Assembly (NCBI GenBank): GCA_964617875.1
Contig: CAZUAI010000001.1
Span: forward strand, 62,001-126,000
From: CAZMVY01 sp964617875
GTDB lineage: Bacteria; Planctomycetota; Phycisphaerae; UBA1845; PWPN01
Direction of reading: 5' to 3'
Length of the DNA: 64,000 bases
Shown here: positions 56,464 through 64,000 of the stretch, piece by piece
How the letters are laid out: the number at the start of each line of letters is the position of its first letter
Position numbering within the stretch: position 1 is the stretch's first letter
Translations under genes and position numbers: made by a program
The notes under the pieces: model-generated
Told to the model about the DNA's origin: nothing
Database searches by the model: none
What the model saw: the letters and a program-made list of their open reading frames with translations, nothing else

Positions 56464-56782
56464 GCCGCCGCCCCTTGGTCTTCGCACGGGCTGCGAAGAT
56501 ATCGCATGCTGCCTTGTGGCGGTGCATGCCATCCAGGCCGCTCCGTCTCCGGCAGGCGGAAAGCCTGCACCACAAAGGGCTGTGACACAGGCAAAGCCTT
56601 TGCGGAGGCAGACGGTCTTGCGGCGGGGCCTTTCCCCTTTTTCAGTTTTTCATTCTGTCGGCCGCTTTTCACTTGCCAAATCGGCCCCCGATGCACGATA
56701 CTGTTAGAACAGGCGCGGAGCCGAAACGGGGGGATGTTGTCCACGCGGATTCCTGCTTCGACACCCGCACAGGGATGTGCCC
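56464..56782. other. Intergenic region with a REP-like inverted repeat
   Basis: 319 nt between the small basic protein and murI. It holds one inverted repeat at 56516-56573. The TTTTTCAGTTTTTC stretch near 56638-56651 is a T-rich run with no clear stem before it. No RNA gene or riboswitch seen. Confidence 0.5.
56516..56573. repeat. Inverted repeat, GGTGCAGGC type
   Basis: GTGGCGGTGCATGCC at 56516-56530 faces GGCAGGCGGAAAGCCTGCAC-CAC at 56551-56573; the outer parts pair (GTGG...GTGCA with TGCAC-CAC), and GCAGGC/GCCTGC pieces pair inside. A shorter related palindrome lies at 50967. Confidence 0.5.
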
Positions 56783-57637
56783 ATGAATGACCAACCCATT
56801 GCGATCTTCGACAGCGGCCTGGGCGGATTGACCGTCGTTCGCGAGGTGCGCCGGCGGCTGCCGGGCGAAGACATCATCTACTTCGGGGACACCGCCCGCG
56901 TGCCCTACGGCAGCAAGTCGCCGCAGACCGTTCTTCGCTTTGCCTACGAGGTAAGCACCTTCCTGCTGCGATTCGACCCGAAACTGATCATCGCCGCCTG
57001 CAACACGGCCAGCGCCCTGGCCCTGGACGACCTGGAGGAGCAGTTGCCGGTGTCGCTCCTCGGCGTGGTGCGGCCGGGAGCGGCCCAGGCCGTTCTGCGA
57101 AGCGGCGGCCGGCTGGTCGGCGTGATCGCCACCGAGGCCACGGTGAACTCCCAGGCGTACACGCGGGCCATCCACGCCCTGGCACCCCGGGTGCCCGTCG
57201 TCGAGCAGGCGTGCCCGTCGCTCGTGGCCGTCATCGAGGAGGGCCGGTCCGATCGTGATCCCATCGTGAAGATGCTTCTGATCGATTACCTCGAGAAGAT
57301 CCGCGTGCTGGATCCGGCCGTGCTCGTGCTGGGTTGCACGCATTACCCGCTCATCCGGCAGGCCGTGGCCGAGGTCATCGGCGAGCACGTCGCCCTGGTG
57401 GATTCGGCCGAAGCGACCGCACGGGACGCCGAGCATCTGCTGGCCGAGCGGGCGGCCTTGAGCGGGCGCGCGGCCGGCGGTAGACTCCGCTGCTACGTGA
57501 GCGACAATCCACAGCGGTTCCGCGAGGTCGGCAGCCGCTTCCTCGGGGAGTCGATCAAGGATGTGGCCTGGACGGCGCCGGAACAGTTCCTCGTGCACGA
57601 GCCGCGCGAAGCGTCGGCCCCCGCACACGTCGCCTGA
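56783..57637 (+). CDS. murI: Glutamate racemase
   Basis: About 284 residues. It interconverts L- and D-glutamate for peptidoglycan. Family blocks in order: IAIFDSGLGGLTVVREV (about 6-22) with the catalytic-site Asp, YFGDTARVPYGSKSP (about 35-49), IIAACNTASALAL (about 72-84) with the first catalytic Cys, VIATEATVNSQAY (about 116-128), and LVLGCTHYPLI (about 184-194) with the second catalytic Cys. The presence of murI indicates peptidoglycan synthesis, now accepted for planctomycetes. I start at the ATG at 56783 with AGGGA upstream; a GTG two codons earlier is possible. The HEAT-repeat gene follows. Confidence 0.97.
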   Translation: MNDQPIAIFDSGLGGLTVVREVRRRLPGEDIIYFGDTARVPYGSKSPQTVLRFAYEVSTFLLRFDPKLIIAACNTASALALDDLEEQLPVSLLGVVRPGAAQAVLRSGGRLVGVIATEATVNSQAYTRAIHALAPRVPVVEQACPSLVAVIEEGRSDRDPIVKMLLIDYLEKIRVLDPAVLVLGCTHYPLIRQAVAEVIGEHVALVDSAEATARDAEHLLAERAALSGRAAGGRLRCYVSDNPQRFREVGSRFLGESIKDVAWTAPEQFLVHEPREASAPAHVA

Positions 57638-57686
57638 GTCCATTGCCCCAGAGAACGGGTGCGGGATTCGCCAACGTGCCGTTGTC

Positions 57687-58538
57687 GTGGCGGTGGTGCC
57701 TCGGCGGGCGACGTGGCGGCCGCTCGCACGGCGTACAGAACAGTGGCACACGGACGCCGCACGGGGGCGTTTTCCAACCCGATTCGCAGGACGCGGTACG
57801 CAGTGGCTTGTCGCCGCGTTCGCCGTTCTCGTCCTTGCCGGATGCGAGGGCGGCATCTCCGCCGAGACCCGCGAGAAGTTCAAGCGCTTCACGCCGGCGC
57901 AGAACTACGACATCGCCCTGCACGACGAAAACGCCGACGCCCGCCGTCGGGCCATCGTCCGCATCGTCAACAGCGGCCACGCGACCAGCGACGATGCGTT
58001 CCGCGTCCTGGATGTCGCGGCGAGGACCGACCCGAACGCGCAGGTCCGCTGCGCGGCGATCCGGGCCCTGGCCACGTACAAGGATCCGCGCCCCGTCGAT
58101 GGGATCCTGGCGGTCCTGAACGCCGGCAAGCACCCCGATCAGGTCGTCGCATCGACGACAGCCGTGCGGTGGGACGCCGCCGAGGCCCTTGAGCGGTTCT
58201 GCGACCGCGGGCTGGTTCCGCCCGACCGCCTCGCGGACGCCGCCGACACCTTCGTTGGCCTGCTGCTGCATGACCCCAGCCGTGACGTGAAGATGACCGC
58301 CGCCCGCGGGCTTGGTTCGCTGGCCGACGCGCGGGTTCTCCGCCCGCTGATCGCCAGCCTTCGGTACAAGGACTTCGGTGTTGCGTACGAAGCGAGGAAC
58401 GCGCTCGTGCGTTTGACCGGTCAGCCCCATGAGTACGACGCCGACGCCTGGGAGGCATGGCTGAAGGCCGCGCCGGATCCGTTCAGCCGTACGGAGCCCG
58501 TGGCGTCGCAGCCGGCGACGGCCGGGGCGGCACCCTGA
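57687..58538 (+). CDS. HEAT-repeat lipoprotein
   Basis: About 283 residues. A basic N-terminus leads to a hydrophobic segment ending in the lipobox LAGC (residues about 49-52 in this reading), then helical HEAT-type repeats: NADARRRAIVRIVNSGHATS, DPNAQVRCAAIRALATYKDP, RWDAAEALERFCDRG and DPSRDVKMTAARGLGSLADAR. HEAT solenoids bind proteins, so this may be an envelope scaffold. The start is uncertain: no ATG precedes the signal sequence, and GTG codons at 57687 and 57693 are the closest candidates. It ends with a Pro/Ala-rich tail containing ASQPATAG. Confidence 0.7.
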   Translation: MAVVPRRATWRPLARRTEQWHTDAARGRFPTRFAGRGTQWLVAAFAVLVLAGCEGGISAETREKFKRFTPAQNYDIALHDENADARRRAIVRIVNSGHATSDDAFRVLDVAARTDPNAQVRCAAIRALATYKDPRPVDGILAVLNAGKHPDQVVASTTAVRWDAAEALERFCDRGLVPPDRLADAADTFVGLLLHDPSRDVKMTAARGLGSLADARVLRPLIASLRYKDFGVAYEARNALVRLTGQPHEYDADAWEAWLKAAPDPFSRTEPVASQPATAGAAP

Positions 58539-58647
58539 CCGAGTGTTGCGGAATACCGCGGCCCGACAGACGAATACCCTCACAGGCGGTGCCACTGCGG
58601 CTCAAGAGCCCATCGGACCGCGCCTGTCGGAAAGGAGGTCGCCCGTG

Positions 58648-58878
58648 ATGCTGGGGATCGTCTGGAACCAGGACACGCTTGCGATAGTGATGCTCTTTGG
58701 CATTCCGATCGTCGCAATCCTGTGCGGGACGTGGCTCAAGATTGCCAAGACCACCTCGGACAACGAGCTGAAGCGCACGATGGTCGAGCGCGGGATGTCG
58801 GCGGACGAGATCGAGCGGGTGATGATGGCCTCGCCGGGGACCACCAGGGACCGACCAAACGCCGAAGGGCGAAACTGA
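58648..58878 (+). CDS. Small membrane protein
   Basis: 76 residues. One transmembrane helix (about 10-30, AIVMLFGIPIVAILCGTWL) followed by a charged cytoplasmic tail with a helical segment ELKRTMVERGMSADEIERVM. It resembles short planctomycete membrane proteins whose C-terminal tail has the same MSADEIExVM pattern; their function is unknown. The ribosome binding site is strong: AGGAGGT lies 8 nt before the ATG, which fixes the start inside a longer open frame. It follows the HEAT-repeat gene by 109 nt and is convergent with the BtpA-family gene across 12 nt. Confidence 0.75.
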   Translation: MLGIVWNQDTLAIVMLFGIPIVAILCGTWLKIAKTTSDNELKRTMVERGMSADEIERVMMASPGTTRDRPNAEGRN

Positions 58879-58890
58879 ACGGCACGACGG

Positions 58891-59709
58891 TCATCGCAGC
58901 CTTGACGCTGCCTTCACGAGCGTTTCCACGCGTCGCGGGTCGGGACCGTTCCGCCAATCCCCCCCGTGCTTCAGGTATGAGCCCACGATGAACGCGTCGC
59001 TGCAGGGCCACAGCGCCGGCAGATTCTCCGGTGTCACGCCGCTGCCGATCAGCACCGGGATGCCCACCGCTTCGGCCACCGTTTGCACGTCGGCGGGGGC
59101 GGTCGGCCGGCCGGTCGCGATGCCGGTCACGATGATTCCATCGGCCCCGAAGAACTCCGTCGTGCGGGCGGCCTCGGTCAAATCGACATCCGCCGTGATC
59201 GCGTGGCTCGAATGTTTCTTTTTCACGTCAGCCAGGACGGCGACGGGCTGCGCCCCGATCGCTTTTCGATAACGCAGGAGCGGCCCCGCATCGGCCTCGG
59301 GCATGAGTCCTTCGTCGGCGACGTGCGCATACGCGAAGTTTTCCGCTCGCACATACGTGCAACCGGATGCCAGGGCGACGGCCAGGGCCTCGCGGTTGGC
59401 CCCGGCCAGGACCTGTACGCCGACCGGCAGGCGCGACACCTCCCGCACGGCGATCGCGACGGCCGTCATCGCCGCCGTGATCTCCGGCCCGACGGCCTGA
59501 CGCAGGTACGGGCGGTCGTGCATATTCTCGATCAGAATGGAATCGACCCCACCCCCGACGAGGATGCGGGCCTCCTCTTCCGCACGGCGAATCAGGTTGG
59601 CAACGCCGTCATTCGCATGCGGCGTACCGGGCAGTGCGCCGACATGGATCATCCCGATCACGGCCTTGTGGCGACCGAACAACGAAGCGGTCTTTTCGGC
59701 AGCGTTCAT
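58891..59709 (-). CDS. BtpA/SgcQ-family protein
   Basis: About 272 residues with a TIM-barrel layout. KAVIGMIHVGALPGTP (about 16-31) and VDSILIENMHDRPY (about 57-70) are the family's early blocks, VQVLAGANREALAVALASG the middle one, and GIIVTGIATGRPTAPADV plus IPVLIGSGVTPENLP the phosphate-binding loops. BtpA in cyanobacteria stabilises photosystem I, while SgcQ sits in a putative sugar operon; in a non-photosynthetic bacterium a role in sugar or nucleoside metabolism is more likely. The ATG at 59709 is preferred over the longer frame from 59745. Not in an operon with its neighbours by spacing (82 nt to the lipoprotein gene on the same strand). Confidence 0.9.
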   Translation of the reverse strand: MNAAEKTASLFGRHKAVIGMIHVGALPGTPHANDGVANLIRRAEEEARILVGGGVDSILIENMHDRPYLRQAVGPEITAAMTAVAIAVREVSRLPVGVQVLAGANREALAVALASGCTYVRAENFAYAHVADEGLMPEADAGPLLRYRKAIGAQPVAVLADVKKKHSSHAITADVDLTEAARTTEFFGADGIIVTGIATGRPTAPADVQTVAEAVGIPVLIGSGVTPENLPALWPCSDAFIVGSYLKHGGDWRNGPDPRRVETLVKAASRLR

Positions 59710-59791
59710 GGAAACAGTTATGCCGTCGCCGCGGCTTCGATGCAACCGTCCGATCCGCAGCGTGGCGAATCACGCGGCAGTTTCGGAACAA

Positions 59792-60595
59792 TCACTTGGC
59801 CACAAAGTGGAACTCGAACACCACCGCGCGGGCGATCGGTGCCGTCGCGGGTTGCGAGATGACCGGCTGGGTCGCGACGGGCTGCGCGAGCGTGATGGGG
59901 ACCAGCAGCCGGAACTGGTCGCGTTTCTGCACGGGTTGTGGAAAGACGACGTATCCGCTGGTCACCTGGTTCGGCAGAACGCCCTGGACCCGCAGCAACC
60001 GGGCGAGGAAGCTCGCACGCTCCTGTTGCCAAAGGTATGCGTCGCGGGCCCCATCGTAATAGTAGTAATCGTGGAAGACATAGGTGCGGTAGCAGTTGTA
60101 GTAGCAGCCCGGCGGGCCGCGATAGTAGCGCACGTGAGCGAGTTCCGGCGGCGTGATCTCCACGTATCGCCGGTTTCCCTGCCTGCGGTCCGCGCAGGAC
60201 GCGAGCGGAACCAGGGCGTTGCCCGCGTCGGCGGACTGATACGCCCGGACGAGGTCATCGGGCGGAACGGGGACGCGGTCGAGCCACTCCACTCCCGTGC
60301 CGAGGCCCAGCCGCATGCAGGCCGGATCGATCGTCGCGTTGAGCATGGAGTTGTTTTGCAGCTCGACGCCGAACGCCGTGAACTCGCGCCTCGCCGAGAT
60401 CGGCGGCTCGCCAACCGCCACGACGGACAACCCCAGGCCGTCCTTGTATTCGAACAGCCCCCGGTTGTCCGCGACGACGGTCTGCGACGGCTCCGGGACC
60501 GCACGCAGCCGAGGCGAGCAACCCGCCGCAACGAGCGTACCGATCAACCCCGCCGCCGCACGCCAATGGAAGCGTATGTATCGCACGCCGGGCAT
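59792..60595 (-). CDS. Lipoprotein of unknown function
   Basis: 267 residues. The N-terminal signal ends in the lipobox VAAGC (about 22-26). The mature part has a beta-sandwich-like segment with FTAFGVELQNNSMLNATID (about 73-91), the pattern of DUF4352-like or other Ig-fold lipoproteins that carry surface-exposed loops, then an aromatic-rich middle (HVRYYRGPPGCYYNCYRTYVF, cited as positions 153-173) and a C-terminal TQPVISQPATAP linker-like repeat. Tyr/Cys-rich loops are unusual. The ATG at 60595 fits the signal sequence but has no strong ribosome binding site. No homologue recognised. Confidence 0.7.
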   Translation of the reverse strand: MPGVRYIRFHWRAAAGLIGTLVAAGCSPRLRAVPEPSQTVVADNRGLFEYKDGLGLSVVAVGEPPISARREFTAFGVELQNNSMLNATIDPACMRLGLGTGVEWLDRVPVPPDDLVRAYQSADAGNALVPLASCADRRQGNRRYVEITPPELAHVRYYRGPPGCYYNCYRTYVFHDYYYYDGARDAYLWQQERASFLARLLRVQGVLPNQVTSGYVVFPQPVQKRDQFRLLVPITLAQPVATQPVISQPATAPIARAVVFEFHFVAK

Positions 60596-60670
60596 TATAC
60601 CGCGCCCGTGCGCGGCGGCACCCGATGCGATCGCACGGGATCGCTCTTGCCGTCCGCGCGCCGTTGCGGC

Positions 60671-62239
60671 TCACCACGAATCCGTGCGGAACGGCGAGGC
60701 AGGCAGGCCCGCCTTGTTGATCAGGTTGGGCTCGGCTTCTTCGTGCCAGCCGAAGCGGACGGCGACCGGCCTGGCCACCGTGTCGCTCGAGACGAGCAGG
60801 CTGTCGCCGTCGATCTCGGCCTTGGCATCCACGAACTTGCGGTCTTCGCCCGCGACCTGGAACCACGTCAGCGGCTTGCCGTCGCGCGAGGCGAGTCCGC
60901 CGTCGGCGTGGTCGAAGCGGACCCGGATGGCCTTCCCCTCAACGGCCATCGACTTGTACAACGGACCGGAGATGACGAGGTCCTTCTGCCCGTAGGTCCG
61001 CGCCAGGGCCCAGAGGGCGAGCCGGCGCCCGACCTCCTGCTTGTTCGTCGGGTGGATATCGCGCACGTTGCCGATATCGGTCGTGACGGCCATGCCGGTG
61101 TTCGGAACGGCCAGCGTGGCGAACTGTGCCTCCCAGATCCGCGGCAGGCGATCCACCTTGCTCCCGGCCGGGTACTTGGCATGGTACTGCCACGGGGCCA
61201 GCTGCACGTAGTAGAAGGGGAAGTCCCCGAGTCCCCACGCCGCGCGCCAGCCGCCGATCAGGGCCTTCATCTTCTCATGGTAGATTATCCCGTCGTTGCT
61301 GAGGACGTTCGCCTCGCCCTGGTACCAGATCGCCCCGCGGATCGCCAGCGGCGTGAACGGGCTTACCATCGCGTTGTACATCGCCGACGGGGCCCGCCGT
61401 CCGTCGGAAGTCAGAAGCGGGTGCGCCGGCCAGGCGGGCATCGACGTCACCGGCTTGCCCTCGGCCAGCGCCTTCCGCGACCCGGCCGTCCAGGCATCCA
61501 CGCCGTCGAGGTACTGGCGCATCACCTCGGCGTACTGGCGCCGGGCCTTCTCGATCTGCTCTTTGTACTCGGCGAGCTTCGGATTGGCGGCGAATCCGCC
61601 GAGCGGCGTCCACGGTTCGATGCTCGTGCCGCCCCACGAGGTATTGATCAGCCCTACCGGCACGTCGAGCTTGCGGTGCAGCTCGCGCCCGAAGAAGTAC
61701 GCCACCGCCGAGAACGTGCCCACGGTCTGCGGCGAGCAGGGCTCCCACTTCACGTCGGCGTCGTCCGCCGGCTCGCCCGCCAGCTTCTGCGACATCGCCA
61801 GCAGCCGGATCTCCGGAAACTTCGCCGCCGCGATTTCCTCCTGCGCGTTGTCGGCGCGGCTCACCGGCCACGCCATGTTCGACTGGCCCGAGCAGACCCA
61901 CACCTCGCCGACGAGGACGTTCTTGACACGGATCTCGTTCTGTCCGGCGACGACCAGCTCGTGCGGCCCGCCGGCCGGCATGGCCGGCAGCTTCACGCTC
62001 CACCGACCGTTTTCGTCGGCCTTTGCCCGAGCCTGCCCGTCCTTCAGAGTGATGCTCACCTCTTCGCCCGGCGCCGCCCAGCCCCAGATATGCACCGGCA
62101 CGTCGCGCTGGACGACCATGTTGGCGCTGATTACATGGGGCAAACGGACGTCGCCCATTGCCGGCACGGCGACGGGCAGCGATACGGCCAGCCAGAGAAG
62201 AAAACGGGCAGGCATAGACAAACGGCGAACGGAAGACAT
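60671..62239 (-). CDS. Sialate O-acetylesterase (SASA-type), exported
   Basis: 522 residues. Signal peptide about 10-29. The SGNH/GDSL-type catalytic motif is VWVCSGQSNMAWPV (about 113-126) with the nucleophile Ser in SGQSNM; GLINTSWGGTSIEPW near 196 and IRGAIWYQGEANV near 303 are the following SASA blocks, and MAVTTDIGNVRDIHPTNKQE (about 386-405) provides the Asp-x-x-His pair. These enzymes remove O-acetyl groups from sialic acid or other acetylated sugars on polysaccharides. AAAGGAG lies 6-8 nt before the ATG, so the start is firm. It joins the sulfatase, lyase, esterase and glycosidase genes elsewhere in the window as part of a polysaccharide-degrading repertoire. Confidence 0.94.
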   Translation of the reverse strand: MSSVRRLSMPARFLLWLAVSLPVAVPAMGDVRLPHVISANMVVQRDVPVHIWGWAAPGEEVSITLKDGQARAKADENGRWSVKLPAMPAGGPHELVVAGQNEIRVKNVLVGEVWVCSGQSNMAWPVSRADNAQEEIAAAKFPEIRLLAMSQKLAGEPADDADVKWEPCSPQTVGTFSAVAYFFGRELHRKLDVPVGLINTSWGGTSIEPWTPLGGFAANPKLAEYKEQIEKARRQYAEVMRQYLDGVDAWTAGSRKALAEGKPVTSMPAWPAHPLLTSDGRRAPSAMYNAMVSPFTPLAIRGAIWYQGEANVLSNDGIIYHEKMKALIGGWRAAWGLGDFPFYYVQLAPWQYHAKYPAGSKVDRLPRIWEAQFATLAVPNTGMAVTTDIGNVRDIHPTNKQEVGRRLALWALARTYGQKDLVISGPLYKSMAVEGKAIRVRFDHADGGLASRDGKPLTWFQVAGEDRKFVDAKAEIDGDSLLVSSDTVARPVAVRFGWHEEAEPNLINKAGLPASPFRTDSW

Positions 62240-62625
62240 AGGGACTCCTTTCTTGGACGCCTCAGGTCAACACGGCCATGAGCGTCCGTTCGAGCCAACT
62301 GCGGCGGCCCGGCGCTCCCGAGACGCCACCCCCCCATTCGAGCAGAGACATCGACAATTTGTCAACCACCTCAAACGCTGGTCGTGGATCAGCGACGCAC
62401 GTCGGAAACGGATTATCGTCTTTTACTTATGGGTCGGGCTTAAGCGCAAAGCATAGTTACGGGGCGGGCTTCGACGGTCGATAGTGGGGATGGCTTGCGC
62501 GGCGAGCCGGACGAATCCCCGCGCCTGTAGCAGGGATCCGCATGAATGCATTGTTTGCAGTGGGTTCGCAATCGGGGCGGGCCCTGCCGCGGGGGTGATC
62601 CTTGGTCGCGCGCAGGAGGTACGGC
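62240..62625. other. Divergent intergenic region, no gene seen
   Basis: 386 nt between the esterase (minus) and the sensor kinase (plus). It should contain both promoters. I looked for a cyclic-di-GMP riboswitch around GCGCAAAGCATAG (62440-62452) because of the GCAAAG piece, but the rest of the fold is not there. Nothing else defensible. Confidence 0.5.
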
Positions 62626-64000
62626 ATGTCGTTGCGGGCGAAGATCCTGGCCATCGTGGCCGTCGTGGTCGTCGCGTACGGGATCGTGGATCTGGCGGTT
62701 CAGCACAGGGTCATCTATCCGAGTTTCGTGGCTCTGGAGCGGGACGAGGCCGAGAAGGACCTTCGAAGATGCATCGAGGCCATCGACCGCGAGATCCAGC
62801 AACTGGGCGCGACGGCCGGCGATTATGGTGCCTGGAACGACACGTACCAGTTCGCCGTCGATCGGAACAAACGCTATGTCGAATCCAACCTGAGCCCGAG
62901 CAGTTTCAAGAACCTCGGCGTCAACCTCATGGCCATCTGCAACGTTCGGGGAGAGGTACTGACGTCGCAGGTCCTCGACCTGACCACGCAGGAGCCGATG
63001 GAGGTGCCGGAACTTCCGAAGGACCGCTACGCGCCGGGCCACATACTCGTTCATCACGAGGGCCCGCAAAGCGCGGCGAGCGGCATTCTCATCACCGGGA
63101 ACGGGCCGCTCCTGGTGGCATCGCGCCCCATCCTCACCGACAACCGCGAAGGGCCGGTTCGCGGCGCGGTCATCGTCGGCAAGTTCCTCGATGAGAAGCT
63201 CGTGCAGAAGCTTCGGGATCAGACGAAGGTGCAGTTTGAGGTCTTGCCCGCCCTGTCGATCACGGAGGCCCCCGCCGGGGAAACGCAACCGTCCGCGCAA
63301 CCGGTCGCCGTGCGGGTCGATGAGCGCGACCGGAACACGCTGACGGCTTCCGCGACGTTGTGCGACATCGGCGGCAGGCCGGTTCTTCCGATCCGGGCGG
63401 CGATCCCGCGGGACATCACCGCCCGGGGCCGCACGGCGATGCAGTTTGCGAATTACTCCATTGTCATCATCGGCCTCGCCGTGCTCGTGGTGCTGCTGGC
63501 CCTGCTGCAGTGGGCGGTGCTGGATCCTGTCTCCCGGCTGACTCGCCATGCGGTGCGGATCGGGAGTTCGGGCGACCTCACCGCCCGCCTGGCCATGAAG
63601 ACCGGCGACGAGATCGGTACGCTGGCCACGGAGTTTGACCGGATGGTCGAGCACCTGGCCCAGGCCCGCAAGGAACTCCTGAAGCAGTCGTACCGTTCGG
63701 GGCTGGCCGAGATGGCCTCGGGAACCCTCCACAACGTCCGGAACGCCCTGACGCCGGTGCTGGTGGAGATCGACCTTCTCCGCAAGGAACTCTCGAGCGT
63801 CCCGGTGGACCAGATCGAGACGGCGAAGAGGCAACTGAGCGACGTGTCCGTGCCGGACTCGCGGAAGCAGGACCTGGCGAAGTTCCTCGACCTGGCGAAC
63901 GGGCGCCTTGTGGCCGTCACACGAGAGACGCACACAAAACTGGATCACGTCGTCGGGCGGGCGAAACAGATCGAGCAGTTCCTCTCCGATCAGGAGGGAG
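62626..64000 (+). CDS. CHASE4-HAMP sensor histidine kinase (3' end outside window)
   Basis: The first 458 residues of a membrane sensor kinase; the gene runs off the right edge. TM1 (about 5-25), a periplasmic CHASE4-type domain with the signature GDYGAWNDTYQFAVDR (about 65-80), a long insert to about 260, TM2 (about 276-298), a HAMP domain (about 299-352: LDPVSRLTRHAVRIGSSGDL, TGDEIGTLATEFDRM), then the start of a kinase dimerisation region ASGTLHNVRNALTPVLVEI with His369 as the probable phosphorylation site. The ATP-binding domain is beyond the window. AGGAGGT lies 6 nt before the ATG. The signal and partner regulator are unknown. Confidence 0.9.
   Translation, partial: MSLRAKILAIVAVVVVAYGIVDLAVQHRVIYPSFVALERDEAEKDLRRCIEAIDREIQQLGATAGDYGAWNDTYQFAVDRNKRYVESNLSPSSFKNLGVNLMAICNVRGEVLTSQVLDLTTQEPMEVPELPKDRYAPGHILVHHEGPQSAASGILITGNGPLLVASRPILTDNREGPVRGAVIVGKFLDEKLVQKLRDQTKVQFEVLPALSITEAPAGETQPSAQPVAVRVDERDRNTLTASATLCDIGGRPVLPIRAAIPRDITARGRTAMQFANYSIVIIGLAVLVVLLALLQWAVLDPVSRLTRHAVRIGSSGDLTARLAMKTGDEIGTLATEFDRMVEHLAQARKELLKQSYRSGLAEMASGTLHNVRNALTPVLVEIDLLRKELSSVPVDQIETAKRQLSDVSVPDSRKQDLAKFLDLANGRLVAVTRETHTKLDHVVGRAKQIEQFLSDQEG

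Noticed and set aside
62430..62625. Possible cyclic-di-GMP (GEMM) riboswitch before the sensor kinase, from a GCAAAG piece
   Set aside because: The remaining conserved parts (the GNRA tetraloop stem and the distal conserved GG/CC tract) could not be found; a single six-base match is not enough.
1..64000. tRNA, rRNA and other structured RNA genes
   Set aside because: No GGTTCGAATCC-type T-arm with matching acceptor stem and no rRNA core sequence was seen in any intergenic gap on either strand.
1..64000. Signs of an integrated mobile island
   Set aside because: Apart from the small repeats there are no integrases, transposases, phage genes or tRNA-flanked direct repeats; codon use looks uniform across the window.

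Overview
The window is GC-rich, densely coded chromosomal DNA from a bacterium that is most likely a planctomycete (Planctomycetota, plausibly a Phycisphaerae-like lineage). The pointers are a type I sulfatase, two Tat-exported Gfo/Idh/MocA oxidoreductases, a DUF4091 glycosidase, a heparinase II/III-type lyase, a sialate O-acetylesterase, many small exported lipoproteins, membrane proteins with a C-x2-C...C-x2-C zinc ribbon, and a recurring Thr-Thr-Gln-Pro-Ala linker in exported proteins. The assignment is inference: no rRNA, tRNA or ribosomal-protein marker is present. I see no transposase, integrase, CRISPR array or phage gene.

Layout. 1-3410 (minus): a HAD phosphatase (cut by the window edge), a sulfatase and a UDPGP-family nucleotidyltransferase, tightly packed. 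3547-9281: a DUF362 protein facing a minus-strand run of a zinc-ribbon membrane protein, an RDD-domain protein, a lipoprotein and a small conserved protein. 9463-13331 (minus): a GH99/GH71-like protein and a very unusual exported prolyl isomerase, cyclophilin - five HYR-like modules - cyclophilin - FKBP. 13602-22032: a stand-alone CBM48 protein, a DUF4091/CBM9-like glycosidase lipoprotein, an alkaline-phosphatase-fold lipoprotein, pabB, an SH3-domain protein and a small exported protein. 22127-26751: a heparinase-like lyase, an alpha/beta hydrolase and a UroD-like protein, with tandem REP-like inverted repeats. 27144-38477: membrane proteins, a PAP2 phosphatase, a TPR lipoprotein, a family 2 glycosyltransferase overlapping a conserved protein of unknown function, a sugar isomerase-like TIM barrel, a GNAT enzyme and an oxidoreductase.

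38652-47694 (all minus) is a respiratory and stress region: a cytochrome b with three c-type haem sites, overlapping a 934-residue cytochrome with up to 14 haem sites; then a Gfo/Idh oxidoreductase and apbE; then an ECF sigma factor, a small membrane protein (possible anti-sigma factor) and a CpxP/CnrX-like periplasmic sensor in overlapping order, preceded by a Spy-like protein. The sigma cluster resembles the CnrH-CnrY-CnrX metal-sensing arrangement.

47966-55882 (plus) reads as one operon: an ACT-domain protein, two tandem paralogous branched-chain amino-acid-type binding proteins, livH, livM, livG, livF and a phenylacetate-CoA ligase. This suggests uptake of an amino acid or aromatic acid followed by CoA activation. 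56149-64000 carries a small basic protein, murI, a HEAT-repeat lipoprotein, a small membrane protein, a BtpA-family protein, a lipoprotein, a sialate O-acetylesterase and a CHASE4-HAMP sensor kinase cut by the window end.

Several families of small dispersed repeats lie between genes and sometimes inside them. They include REP-like inverted repeats of about 100 bp, a 43-bp element whose one copy is read in frame in the large cytochrome, and a GC-palindromic element whose one copy is read in frame in the PAP2 protein. An 80-of-83-bp duplicated piece of the TIM-barrel gene lies on the far side of the GNAT gene.
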